Assembly (NCBI RefSeq): GCF_034432235.1 | Contig: NZ_DAOUCJ010000031.1 | Location: forward strand, 49,754-113,753 | DNA length: 64,000 nucleotides | Direction: 5' to 3' | Origin: Thermoflexus sp. | GTDB lineage: Bacteria; Chloroflexota; Anaerolineae; Thermoflexales; Thermoflexaceae | Shown here: piece after piece, positions 51,354 through 59,449 of the stretch | Position numbering within the stretch: the stretch's first letter is position 1 | Layout: each line of letters begins with the position of its first letter | Position numbers and translations under genes: made by a program | The notes under the pieces: model-generated | Told to the model about the DNA's origin: nothing | Databases searched by the model: none | Seen by the model: only the letters and a program-made list of their open reading frames with translations

Positions 51354-52274
51354 GTGCACAATCCGGAAAAACCTCCCGTCCCTCCTTACCTGGTTCTCTT
51401 CGTCGGCCTTCTGGCCGTTTCGATGTCTTCGATTTTCATTCGTTTCGCCCAGCGGGAAGCCTCTTCCCTGGTCATCGCCGCCTATCGTCTGAGCCTGGCC
51501 ACCTTGCTGATCCTCCCGGTGGCCTTCCTGCGGTATCGCCATGAGCTGGCGCAGATGACCCGCCGGGATCTCCTCTGGATGATGCTGTCCGGGATCTTCC
51601 TGGCCCTGCATTTCGTGACCTGGATCACCTCCCTGGAATACACCACAGTGGCCAGCTCGGTGGTGCTGGTTTCCCTCTCGCCGGTTTTCGTTGCCATCGC
51701 GGCGCCGGTTTTCCTGCGCGAAACCATCCCTTCCCGGGTCATCCTGGGGATTCTCATCGCCCTAACGGGGAGCGCGGTGGTGGGCTTCAGCGACGCGTGT
51801 TCGTGGCCGCCGCTGCGCTGCACGCTGGAGGGAGGCGGCCGCCTCCCCATGGTCGGCAACCTCCTGGCCCTCATCGGGGCGATCATGGTGGCGGGCTATT
51901 TTATGATCGGCCGTCGGGTGCGCAGCCGGTTCTCCCTCCCGGTGTATATCGGCTTCGTCTACGGGTTCGCCGCGGTGGTCTGCCTGCTGATCGTAGCCGG
52001 GTTGAAGCTCCCTGTCCTGGGTTATTCGCCTCAGACCTACCTCTGGATGACCCTGGTGGCGGTCTTCCCCCAGCTGATCGGCCATTCCTCCTTCAACTGG
52101 GCCCTGCGTTATCTGCCGACCGCGGTGGTTACGGTGACCACCCTGGGGGAGCCCATCGGTTCAACGATCCTGGCCTATGTGATCCTGCGGGAAGCGCCGA
52201 CGTGGGTGAAAATCCTGGGGGGCGGATTGATCCTCACCGGGATCGCCATTGTGTCCCAGGAGAGGGAGCGCTGA
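51354..52274 (+). CDS. DMT-superfamily transporter (EamA type)
   Basis: GTG 51354 is chosen for GGAGG 8 bases upstream; ATG 51315 is the alternative. 306 residues with ten helices arranged as two EamA repeats: PYLVLFVGLLAVSMSSIFIR, LLWMMLSGIFLALHFVTWIT, SSVVLVSLSPVFVAIAAPVF in the first half; LLALIGAIMVAGYFMIGRRV, VFPQLIGHSSFNWALRYLPT, GEPIGSTILAYVILREAPTW in the second. Such carriers export or import amino acids and related metabolites. It is 43 bases upstream of the tryptophanase-like gene, so transport of an aromatic amino acid or its product is possible (inference). Confidence 0.9.
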   Translation: MHNPEKPPVPPYLVLFVGLLAVSMSSIFIRFAQREASSLVIAAYRLSLATLLILPVAFLRYRHELAQMTRRDLLWMMLSGIFLALHFVTWITSLEYTTVASSVVLVSLSPVFVAIAAPVFLRETIPSRVILGILIALTGSAVVGFSDACSWPPLRCTLEGGGRLPMVGNLLALIGAIMVAGYFMIGRRVRSRFSLPVYIGFVYGFAAVVCLLIVAGLKLPVLGYSPQTYLWMTLVAVFPQLIGHSSFNWALRYLPTAVVTVTTLGEPIGSTILAYVILREAPTWVKILGGGLILTGIAIVSQERER

Positions 52275-52317
52275 GCGTCCGGCGAGGAACCCCTGAACCT
52301 ATCTGGAGGAGCTTTCC

Positions 52318-53712
52318 ATGCCGATCCATCCGCCGGAACCCTTTCGGATCAAGGTGGTGGAGCCGTTGCGGCCGCTCTCCCGAGAGGAGCGGCGGCGACG
52401 CCTTCAGGAGGCAGGCTATAACCTCTTCCGCCTGCGGGCGGAGGATGTGTTCATCGACCTGCTGACGGATTCGGGGACGGGGGCGATGAGCGACCGCCAA
52501 TGGGGGGCGATGATGCAGGGGGATGAATCCTACGCGGGGGCCCGGAGTTTCTACCGGTTCCAGGAGGCGGTTCAGGAGATCACGGGCTATCCTTATGTCG
52601 TGCCTGTGCATCAGGGCCGTGCGGCGGAGCATATCTTCTTCGCCGTGACGGTGCGGCCCGGCCAGCGGGTCCCCAGCAACAATCACTTCGATACCACCCG
52701 GGCGAACCTCCTGGCCCGCTCCGCCGACCCGGTCGATCTGGTCATCGATGAGGCCTATGATCCCACGCTGGAGCATCCCTTCAAAGGGAACATGGATCCG
52801 GCCAGGCTGGAAGCGTTCTTCGAACAGGTCGGGCCGGAAAACATCCCCTTTGTGATGCTAACGCTGACCAACAACACGGTGGGCGGACAGCCGGTCTCCA
52901 TGGAGAACGTCCGCACGGTGGCGGCCATCGCCCACCGGTATGGGAAGCCGCTCTACCTGGATGCGGCCCGGTATGCGGAAAACGTCTATCTCATCAAGCT
53001 GCGCGAGCCGGGCTACTCCGACCGGCCGGTGCAGGAGATCGCCCGGGAGCTTTTTGGATACGCGGATGGCTGTCTGATGAGCGCCAAGAAGGATGGGCTG
53101 GCCAACATTGGTGGGTTCATCGCGTTGAAGGACCCCGAGCTCTACGAAGCGTTGTGCGCCCAGCTGGTGCTCCGGGAAGGGTTCCCCACCTACGGCGGGC
53201 TGGCCGGGCGGGATCTGGAGGCCATCGCGGTGGGTTTGAGGGAGGCGCTGGATGAGGATTACCTGGCCTACCGCATTGCTCAGGTGCGCTATCTGGCGGA
53301 ATCCCTCCAGCAGGCCGGGATCCCCATTGTGGTGCCCCCGGGAGGACACGCCGTGTATCTGGATGCCGGCCGCTTTCTCCCCCACATCCCTCCCTCGGAA
53401 TACCCGGGCCACGCCCTTGCCGTGCATCTTTACCTGGAAGGCGGGATCCGGGGCGTGGAGATCGGCAGCGTGATGCTGGCGCAGGAAGACCCTCAGACGG
53501 GGCGGGTGCTTTCGCCTCGCCTGGAGCTGGTGCGGCTGGCGATCCCCCGACGGGTTTACACCCAGAGCCATCTGGATTACGTGGTGGAGGTGTGCGTCCG
53601 GGTCTACGCGCAGCGGGAGCGAATCCGGGGGTTCCGCATCCTTCGGGCGCCGAAGCTCCTGCGTCACTTCACCGCCTGGTTCGAGCCGCTGGGAGAGCTG
53701 GATGGAACCTGA
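52318..53712 (+). CDS. Tryptophanase / tyrosine phenol-lyase family PLP enzyme
   Basis: ATG 52318 with GGAGGAG upstream; 464 residues, normal for the family. EPFRIKVVEPLRPLSREER, then VFIDLLTDSGTGAMSDRQWG, VVPVHQGRAAEHIFF, LTLTNNTVGGQPVSMENV and LYLDAARYAENVYLIK lead to the PLP lysine in CLMSAKKDGLANIGGFIALK. It would cleave an aromatic amino acid to indole or phenol, pyruvate and ammonia. The start (EPFRI..(I/V)EP) and GVEIGSVML look like tryptophanase; from memory, tyrosine phenol-lyase has an Arg near this last site that is absent here. AMSDRQWGAMM is closer to tyrosine phenol-lyase. I lean to tryptophanase. Confidence 0.9.
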   Translation: MPIHPPEPFRIKVVEPLRPLSREERRRRLQEAGYNLFRLRAEDVFIDLLTDSGTGAMSDRQWGAMMQGDESYAGARSFYRFQEAVQEITGYPYVVPVHQGRAAEHIFFAVTVRPGQRVPSNNHFDTTRANLLARSADPVDLVIDEAYDPTLEHPFKGNMDPARLEAFFEQVGPENIPFVMLTLTNNTVGGQPVSMENVRTVAAIAHRYGKPLYLDAARYAENVYLIKLREPGYSDRPVQEIARELFGYADGCLMSAKKDGLANIGGFIALKDPELYEALCAQLVLREGFPTYGGLAGRDLEAIAVGLREALDEDYLAYRIAQVRYLAESLQQAGIPIVVPPGGHAVYLDAGRFLPHIPPSEYPGHALAVHLYLEGGIRGVEIGSVMLAQEDPQTGRVLSPRLELVRLAIPRRVYTQSHLDYVVEVCVRVYAQRERIRGFRILRAPKLLRHFTAWFEPLGELDGT

Positions 53713-53793
53713 TTCGGTCCATGGGGCCCGGGCAGGGAGGGAGGCCACCGGGTGAAACCCGGAAGGGGAAGGCCTGTGCCATCCCTGCGCATC

Positions 53794-55023
53794 CTATTCC
53801 CATCGCCAGACCTCTACGGAATCCCCTGCTTGCAGGCCGTTGAGATCCAGGGGAACCATCACCAGGCCGTCGGAACGGGCCAGGGTGAAGATCATGTTGC
53901 TTTTCCCGAACAACGGCTCGGCCCACCATGTGCCCTCGCGATGGATGAGCCGGACCGGAACCCAGTCGATGCGTCCTGGCGCGGAGGGGATGTTGTGGGT
54001 CAGGCGAGCGGGTTGAAGGGAAGGGGCCGGCGGCTCCAGGCCCCGGAGGAAGTAAAGCAGGGGGACGAGGAGCATGCGGGCGACCACGAAGGCGGAGACC
54101 GGGTTGCCCGGCAGCCCCAGAACCGGCTTCCCGCGGCAGAAGGCGACCAGGGTGGGTTTCCCAGGGCGGATCGCCAGCCCGTGGGCCAGGATCCCGGGGG
54201 GACCCAGGCGCTCGATTACGGCGGCCGTGAGATCCCGGGTGCTGACGGAGCTGCCCGCGGTGAACACCAGCACATCCGCCGCTTCGAAGGCTTCCCGAGC
54301 CATCTCTTCCAGGATCTCGAGGCGATCCGGCGCGATCCCCCGGGGGAGCGGCTCTCCGCCGTGCTGACGGATCAGGCCGATCAGGGAGAAGGTGTTGACA
54401 TCGCGAACCTGCCCGGGCTGAGGCGTTTGCGCTGGGGGAACGATCTCATCCCCGCTGCCGAGGATGGCCACCTGGGGCACCCGCGCCACGGAGACCTCCA
54501 TGACACCCAGGGCGGCCAGGGCCCCCAGATCCTGAGGGCGAAGGCGATGGTGGGCTGGGAAGGCGAGCGCTCCGGCGGGGATGTCCTCGCCGATCCCGAT
54601 TACGTTCTCCCCCGGGGCGACCGGCCGCAGCACCTCGATGGTCTCCGCATCCAGCCGCTGGGTTCGCTCCAGCATCACCACCGCATCGGCCCCCTCCGGG
54701 AGCATCCCGCCGGTGTGGATCAGGGCGGCCTCGCCCGGGCCGATGGACAGTCCGGGAGACCGGCCCATGGGGACTTCGCCGACAAGACGAAGGTAAGCCG
54801 GGAGGCTTTCCGTGGCGCCGAAGGTATCCGCCGCCCGCACGGCATACCCATCCACCGTGCTGCGGGGGAACGCGGGAAGGGGCTCCGGGGCGAAGATCGG
54901 TTGCGCCAGGACCCGCCCCAGGGCCTGGGTCAGCGGCACCGTCTCCGGGGGGAGGGGAGAAAGATACGCCCGCAGCTGCTCCAGCGCCTTCTCCGGCGGC
55001 AGCACGGTGAAGAATTCCGGCAT
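53794..55023 (-). CDS. moeA: Molybdopterin molybdotransferase (MoeA)
   Basis: ATG 55023 with GGGAGGTGG 7 bases upstream; 409 residues. Motifs: FPRSTVDGYAVRAADTFGA, HTGGMLPEGADAVVMLE, VAILGSGDEIVPPAQTPQPG, VRDVNTFSLIGLIRQHGGEP, VFTAGSSVSTRDLTAAVIE (GGSS-like, here AGSS) and VLGLPGNPVSAFVVARMLL. It inserts molybdate into adenylated molybdopterin. Other moa/mob genes are not in the window; the PCD at 30.5 kb is too far away to count as context. Divergent from efp, whose promoter overlaps its leader. Confidence 0.93.
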   Translation of the reverse strand: MPEFFTVLPPEKALEQLRAYLSPLPPETVPLTQALGRVLAQPIFAPEPLPAFPRSTVDGYAVRAADTFGATESLPAYLRLVGEVPMGRSPGLSIGPGEAALIHTGGMLPEGADAVVMLERTQRLDAETIEVLRPVAPGENVIGIGEDIPAGALAFPAHHRLRPQDLGALAALGVMEVSVARVPQVAILGSGDEIVPPAQTPQPGQVRDVNTFSLIGLIRQHGGEPLPRGIAPDRLEILEEMAREAFEAADVLVFTAGSSVSTRDLTAAVIERLGPPGILAHGLAIRPGKPTLVAFCRGKPVLGLPGNPVSAFVVARMLLVPLLYFLRGLEPPAPSLQPARLTHNIPSAPGRIDWVPVRLIHREGTWWAEPLFGKSNMIFTLARSDGLVMVPLDLNGLQAGDSVEVWRWE

Positions 55024-55039
55024 CGGATTCCACCTCCCA

Positions 55040-55068
55040 TTGACGGGCTTCCCCCTCTTTTTTATAAT
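55040..55068 (+). promoter_or_regulatory. Sigma-70 type promoter of efp
   Basis: TTGACG (55040-55045), 17-base spacer, TATAAT (55063-55068). Start near 55075, leaving a ~94-base leader before efp. Confidence 0.85.
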
Positions 55069-55168
55069 GCCCCTCGGACTGGAAGTCCATGCGGTCATGG
55101 GAAGGGTCAAGGCTTTTCCAGGCCCGCCGGACATCCACAAACCCCGTGATGTTCGGGAGGACGGACCG

Positions 55169-55729
55169 ATGATCGATGTGAACGATCTGCGAAAGGGAAC
55201 CACGTTTATCCTGGACGGGCAGATCTACGAGGTCCTGGAATATCAGCATCATAAACCCGGCCGGGGAAACGCCTTCATCCGGACCAAACTGCGCAACCTG
55301 CGCACGGGAGCCATCATCGATAAGACGTTCCTCTCCGGGGATCGGGTGCAGGATATCCGGGTGGAGAACCGGGAGGTCCAGTTCCTATATCGGGACGGCG
55401 ATCTCTACTACATGATGGATACCCGAACCTATGAGCAGATCCCGGTCCCGGCCGAGCGACTGGGGGAGGCGGTGAACTTCCTGAAAGAGGGGATCACGCT
55501 GATCCTGCGGGAATACGAAGGCGAGCCCCTGGGGGTGGAGCTGCCGGTGACGGTGGACCTGCGGGTAGTGGAGGCGGAGCCGGGGGTGAAGGGCGATACG
55601 GCCTCCGGAGCGGATAAGTGGGTGGTGGTGGAAACCGGTTACCGGCTCCGGGTTCCCCTCTTCGTCAACGAGGGGGACATCATCCGGGTGGACACACGGA
55701 CCGGGGAGTATGTGACCCGTGTCGGTTGA
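55169..55729 (+). CDS. efp: Translation elongation factor P
   Basis: ATG 55169 with GGGAGG upstream; 186 residues, three beta-barrel domains. Domain I: MIDVNDLRKGTTFILDGQIY, tip loop EYQHHKPGRGNAFIRTKLRN. Domain II: FLSGDRVQDIRVENREVQFL, LYYMMDTRTYEQI. Domain III: LPVTVDLRVVEAEPGVKGDT, ADKWVVVETGYRLRVPLFVN, ending GDIIRVDTRTGEYVTRVG. EF-P relieves ribosomes stalled at polyproline. The tip residue, usually Lys in PGKG-type loops, is Arg (PGRG). It precedes fabF by 37 bases. Confidence 0.97.
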   Translation: MIDVNDLRKGTTFILDGQIYEVLEYQHHKPGRGNAFIRTKLRNLRTGAIIDKTFLSGDRVQDIRVENREVQFLYRDGDLYYMMDTRTYEQIPVPAERLGEAVNFLKEGITLILREYEGEPLGVELPVTVDLRVVEAEPGVKGDTASGADKWVVVETGYRLRVPLFVNEGDIIRVDTRTGEYVTRVG

Positions 55730-55766
55730 GGGGATGCACGCAGGACTTTCCAGGCGGGAGGTTTCG

Positions 55767-57014
55767 ATGCAGCCACGTCGGGTTGTGATCACCGGGATGG
55801 GGGCCATTACCCCGCTGGGCCTGGATGTGCCGACCAGTTGGGCCAGCGCCATTGCCGGCCGCTCCGGCGTGGGTCCGATCACCCTTTTCGATGCTTCCTC
55901 CTTAAATGTGCGCATCGCCGCCGAGGTGAAGGGGTTCGATCCCCTGAACTATATGGATGCCCGGGAGGCGCGACGACGGGATCGCTTTGAGCAGTTTGCG
56001 GTGGCTGCCACGCGGGAGGCCGTGCGCCAGGCGAACCTGCGGATCACGGACTCCATCGCCGACGAGGTGGGGGTGATCATCGGCTCCGCCATCGGCGGAG
56101 CTCAGAGCTTCGCCGATGGGGTGGAGACGGCGCTTCACAAGAGCCCCCGTCTGCTTCATCCCTTCGTGATCCCCATGGTGATCACAGATGGGGCATCTGC
56201 CCAGATCGCGATTGAGCTGGGCGCGCGGGGCCCGAACTTCGCCACTGTCTCCGCATGCGCGGCGGGGGCCGACGCCATCGGCATCGCCTACGAGTTGATC
56301 CGCAGCGGGGATTGCCGGGTGTGCATCGCCGGGGGTGCCGAGGCCAGCATCACCTATATCGGCATCGCGGCCTTCGATCGCATCGGCGCCATGTCCCGCC
56401 GCAACGACGACCCCGCGGGGGCCTGCCGGCCGTTCGATAAAGATCGGGATGGGACGGTGATGGGGGAGGGAGCGGGGATCCTGGTGCTGGAGGATCTGGA
56501 GTTCGCTCTATCCCGTGGCGCGGAGCCGCTGGCGGAGATCATCGGCTACGGGGCGACCTCGGATGCCTATCATCCCATCGCTCCGGACGAGAACGGGGCC
56601 GGGGCGGCGCGGGCGATGGCCAAGGCCCTCCGCAAAGCCGGGATCCGTCCGGAGGAGGTGGATTACATCAACGCCCACGGAACCGGAACCCCGCTCAATG
56701 ACAAGACGGAGACGATGGCCATCAAGACCGTATTCGGCGAGCGGGCCTATGAGATCCCGGTCAGCGCCACCAAGTCCATGACAGGCCATATGATCGGGGC
56801 CACCGGTGCCCTGGAGGCGATCTTCTGTGTGATGGCCATCCGCGAGGGGATCATCCCGCCCACGATCAACCTGCGAAACCCGGATCCGGAGTGTGACCTG
56901 GACTACGTGCCCAACGTCGCCCGGCGGAAGGAGGTTCGCATCGCGATGACCAACGCCTTTGGCTTCGGCGGGCACAACAGCGTGCTGGTGATCCGGCGCT
57001 GGGAGGGGACATGA
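55767..57014 (+). CDS. fabF: 3-oxoacyl-[acyl-carrier-protein] synthase II
   Basis: ATG 55767 with GGGAGG 6 bases upstream; 415 residues. MQPRRVVITGMGAITPLGL starts the thiolase fold. Catalytic triad: Cys in ATVSACAAGADAIG, His in YINAHGTGTPLNDKTE, His in NAFGFGGHNSVLV; Lys in KSMTGHMIGATGALEAI. It elongates acyl-ACP with malonyl-ACP. Co-transcribed with efp by spacing. Confidence 0.96.
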   Translation: MQPRRVVITGMGAITPLGLDVPTSWASAIAGRSGVGPITLFDASSLNVRIAAEVKGFDPLNYMDAREARRRDRFEQFAVAATREAVRQANLRITDSIADEVGVIIGSAIGGAQSFADGVETALHKSPRLLHPFVIPMVITDGASAQIAIELGARGPNFATVSACAAGADAIGIAYELIRSGDCRVCIAGGAEASITYIGIAAFDRIGAMSRRNDDPAGACRPFDKDRDGTVMGEGAGILVLEDLEFALSRGAEPLAEIIGYGATSDAYHPIAPDENGAGAARAMAKALRKAGIRPEEVDYINAHGTGTPLNDKTETMAIKTVFGERAYEIPVSATKSMTGHMIGATGALEAIFCVMAIREGIIPPTINLRNPDPECDLDYVPNVARRKEVRIAMTNAFGFGGHNSVLVIRRWEGT

Positions 57015-57022
57015 TCAATATG

Positions 57023-57053
57023 GCGGTGGGGCGCTGAGGGCGCGCCCCACCGC
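57023..57053. repeat. GC hairpin between convergent fabF and hydantoinase genes
   Basis: GCGGTGGGGCGC / GCGCCCCACCGC, 12-bp perfect stem, loop TGAGGGC, no T-run. The 9-base string cGCTGAGGG at its apex also occurs in the hairpin at 62455-62493. Confidence 0.7.
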
Positions 57054-57099
57054 ACCGAACGGCCCAAGAAGTCTACGTGCCCTCCATCGTTCGGGCGGG

Positions 57100-58485
57100 T
57101 CAGCTCAGAGCCGAACGGGCCATCTGGAGGGAGAACGTTTCGGCGGGAACAAAGCGTCCCCATCCTGGAGTTCCCCGAAAGACGCCGTCCTCCACCACGA
57201 TCTGGCCGCGGACCATCACCGTGCGCACGCGCCCCCGAACCCGCCAGCCCTCATAGGGCGTGTAACCCGCGATGTAATGCAGATGGGCGGCGGTGAGGAT
57301 CTCCTCGGGCTCTGGATCGTAAAGGACCAGGTCCGCATCCGATCCGGGTTGCAGCGCTCCCTTGCGGGGATACAGGCCAAAGAGCTTCGCCGGATTCGTC
57401 GCGCACAGGCGCACCAGGTCCGGCCATCCGATTCGGCCTTCCAGGATGCCGAAGGTATACAGAAGCGGCAGCATGGTCTCCAGCCCGGGCAACCCCCCGG
57501 GGGTGGTGAGAAAGGACCCCGTGGCGGTCTTCTGGCGGAGCGTATAATCGCAGTGGTCGGTCCCGATGGCGGCGATCCATCCCCGGTGGAGCCGCTCCCA
57601 CAGCCCGGCCCGCTCAGCGGCCGGTCGCAGGGGAGGCTGGAGGATATACCACTCGGGATGCGGCCCTCCGTAAGCGGTTTCATCCAGGAGGAGATACTGA
57701 GGGCAGGTTTCGGCGAAAGCCGGCTGGCCCTGCCGAGCGGCCTCATGGACCAGGTCGACCGCGCGGGCGGTGGAGCAGTGGACAATGTAGACGGGGGCGT
57801 GGGCCTCGGCAGCCAGGAAGAGAACCCGGTGCACCGCCTCGACCTCCGCGAAGGGCGGCCGGGAGCGACCGTGTTCCCGCAGGCTGGTCTGACCCTCGGC
57901 CTTCAGGCGCTCGATGGCTTCCGTCACCATCGCATCGTTCTCGCAGTGGACCATCGTGATGAGCCCCAGGGCGCCGGCGGCCCGCATCAGGCGTAGAAGG
58001 GTCGCATCATCCGCGTAGTAGTTCGGGCGATACGTGGTGTAAAGCTTGATGCCGGCCACGCCCTGAGCGACCAGCTTCCCCAGTTCCCCCTCCTTCCCCG
58101 GGGGGAGATCGGTCACCATCATATGGAGCGCGTAATCCACCACCGCTTTCCCGCGAGCCTCTTCCAGGCGGGACGCCAGGGCTTCTTCGAAGGTTTGCCC
58201 GCGGAATTGGGTGGCGAAATCCACCACCGTGGTCACCCCCCCGAAGGCCGCCGCCCGGGTTCCGATGAACCAGTCGTCGTCGGTGCGATAGATCCCGGTG
58301 TCCAGGGCGATATGGACGTGGGGATCCACGAGGCCCGGAAGGACCATGCATCCCGCGGCATCCACCACGGGCTCTCCGGGATAAGGGAGAAGATCCCCGA
58401 TGGCGGCGATCCGCTCCCCTTCCACACGCAGGTCCGCTCGCAGCATCCCATCGGCAACCACCAGCGTTCCGTTCCGGATAAGCAT
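57100..58485 (-). CDS. Dihydropyrimidinase/hydantoinase-family amidohydrolase
   Basis: ATG 58485 with AGGAGGGGGG upstream; 461 residues. MLIRNGTLVVADGMLRADLR starts the small beta domain; VLPGLVDPHVHIALD gives the first metal histidines; GIKLYTTYRP has the lysine expected to be carboxylated; MVHCENDAMV and YIVHCSTARAVDLVH give further metal ligands; AAIGTDHCDYTLRQK gives the catalytic Asp. It would open cyclic amides such as dihydropyrimidines or hydantoins. DPHVHI rather than DPHTH and the short KLYTTY stretch mean the substrate is open. Confidence 0.9.
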   Translation of the reverse strand: MLIRNGTLVVADGMLRADLRVEGERIAAIGDLLPYPGEPVVDAAGCMVLPGLVDPHVHIALDTGIYRTDDDWFIGTRAAAFGGVTTVVDFATQFRGQTFEEALASRLEEARGKAVVDYALHMMVTDLPPGKEGELGKLVAQGVAGIKLYTTYRPNYYADDATLLRLMRAAGALGLITMVHCENDAMVTEAIERLKAEGQTSLREHGRSRPPFAEVEAVHRVLFLAAEAHAPVYIVHCSTARAVDLVHEAARQGQPAFAETCPQYLLLDETAYGGPHPEWYILQPPLRPAAERAGLWERLHRGWIAAIGTDHCDYTLRQKTATGSFLTTPGGLPGLETMLPLLYTFGILEGRIGWPDLVRLCATNPAKLFGLYPRKGALQPGSDADLVLYDPEPEEILTAAHLHYIAGYTPYEGWRVRGRVRTVMVRGQIVVEDGVFRGTPGWGRFVPAETFSLQMARSALS

Positions 58486-58589
58486 AGGTCCCCCCTCCTG
58501 GATGGAAAGCATCCCGCCCGATCGTTCTCAGAAATCCCCACGCTCTGGAATCTGGTTCCTCCCTCCAGAAGCCCCCGATGAGATCCACC

Positions 58590-59321
58590 TTATGGAGTCA
58601 GAGGGATTCCCAGCCGGGTCAGGAGCGCGTTCACCGTGGGGGTCAGCGCGACGAGGAGCGGGGCGATCAGCAGCCCGGGCAGAAAGCTGGCCACGCGGAT
58701 GCGCTGGATGTCCAGCAACAGCAGCCCGATCCCCAGGATCATCGCCCCGCCGACGGCGGTCATCTCGGTGATCATCGTCTCGGTAAGGAGCGCCTTCACC
58801 AGCCCCGCCCCCAGGGTGAGGGATCCCTGATAGATCAGCACCGTCAGAGCGGCGAACATCACTCCCATGCCCAGGGAGGCGCTGAAGGCCAGGGAGGCGA
58901 AGCCATCCAGGGTGGCCTTGATCGCCAGGAGGGTGTAATTGCCGGTCAGGCCGTCCTGGATGGAGCCGAGGATGGTCATGGGGCCGACGCAGAAGACCAG
59001 GCTGGCGGTGACGAAGCCCTTCACGAAGGCGCTGCCCTCCCCGCTGTTCCCGGAGACCCGGAGCTCCAGCCAGCGCCCCAGGGCCTGGAGGCGTTCCTCC
59101 AAACGCAGTCCCTCTCCGATGATTCCACCGAGGAGTAACGCCGCCAGCATCCGGAGCGGATTCTGGGTTTGAAGGGCCATGCTCATCCCGATAACCAGGG
59201 TCATCAGGCCCAGGCCATGCAACACGGTCTGACGGACGCGCTCGGGAAGGCGGCTGCCTACCAGCATCCCGGCGCCGCTGCCCACCACCACGGTCGCGAC
59301 GTTGATGAGCGTTCCCACCAT
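58590..59321 (-). CDS. DUF554 family membrane protein
   Basis: ATG 59321; 243 residues. MVGTLINVATVVVGSGAGML is the typical DUF554 start; about seven helices follow, including FVKGFVTASLVFCVGPMTIL, GSIQDGLTGNYTLLAIKATL, DGFASLAFSASLGMGVMFAA and EMTAVGGAMILGIGLLLLDI. Family members (YdfK-like) have no proven function; transport is likely. It lies 104 bases upstream of the hydantoinase gene on the same strand. Confidence 0.93.
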   Translation of the reverse strand: MVGTLINVATVVVGSGAGMLVGSRLPERVRQTVLHGLGLMTLVIGMSMALQTQNPLRMLAALLLGGIIGEGLRLEERLQALGRWLELRVSGNSGEGSAFVKGFVTASLVFCVGPMTILGSIQDGLTGNYTLLAIKATLDGFASLAFSASLGMGVMFAALTVLIYQGSLTLGAGLVKALLTETMITEMTAVGGAMILGIGLLLLDIQRIRVASFLPGLLIAPLLVALTPTVNALLTRLGIPLTP

Positions 59322-59449
59322 CGGCGGGTTCCCTCCCGTTCAGAAGGAATAATGGGGGTGTGAACAACGAATACATTCAGGATACCGGCGGGTGCGAATT
59401 CTGAGAAGGGCGGATTCCTTTCTCTATCCCTCCCCCGCGGCCCGAAGGC

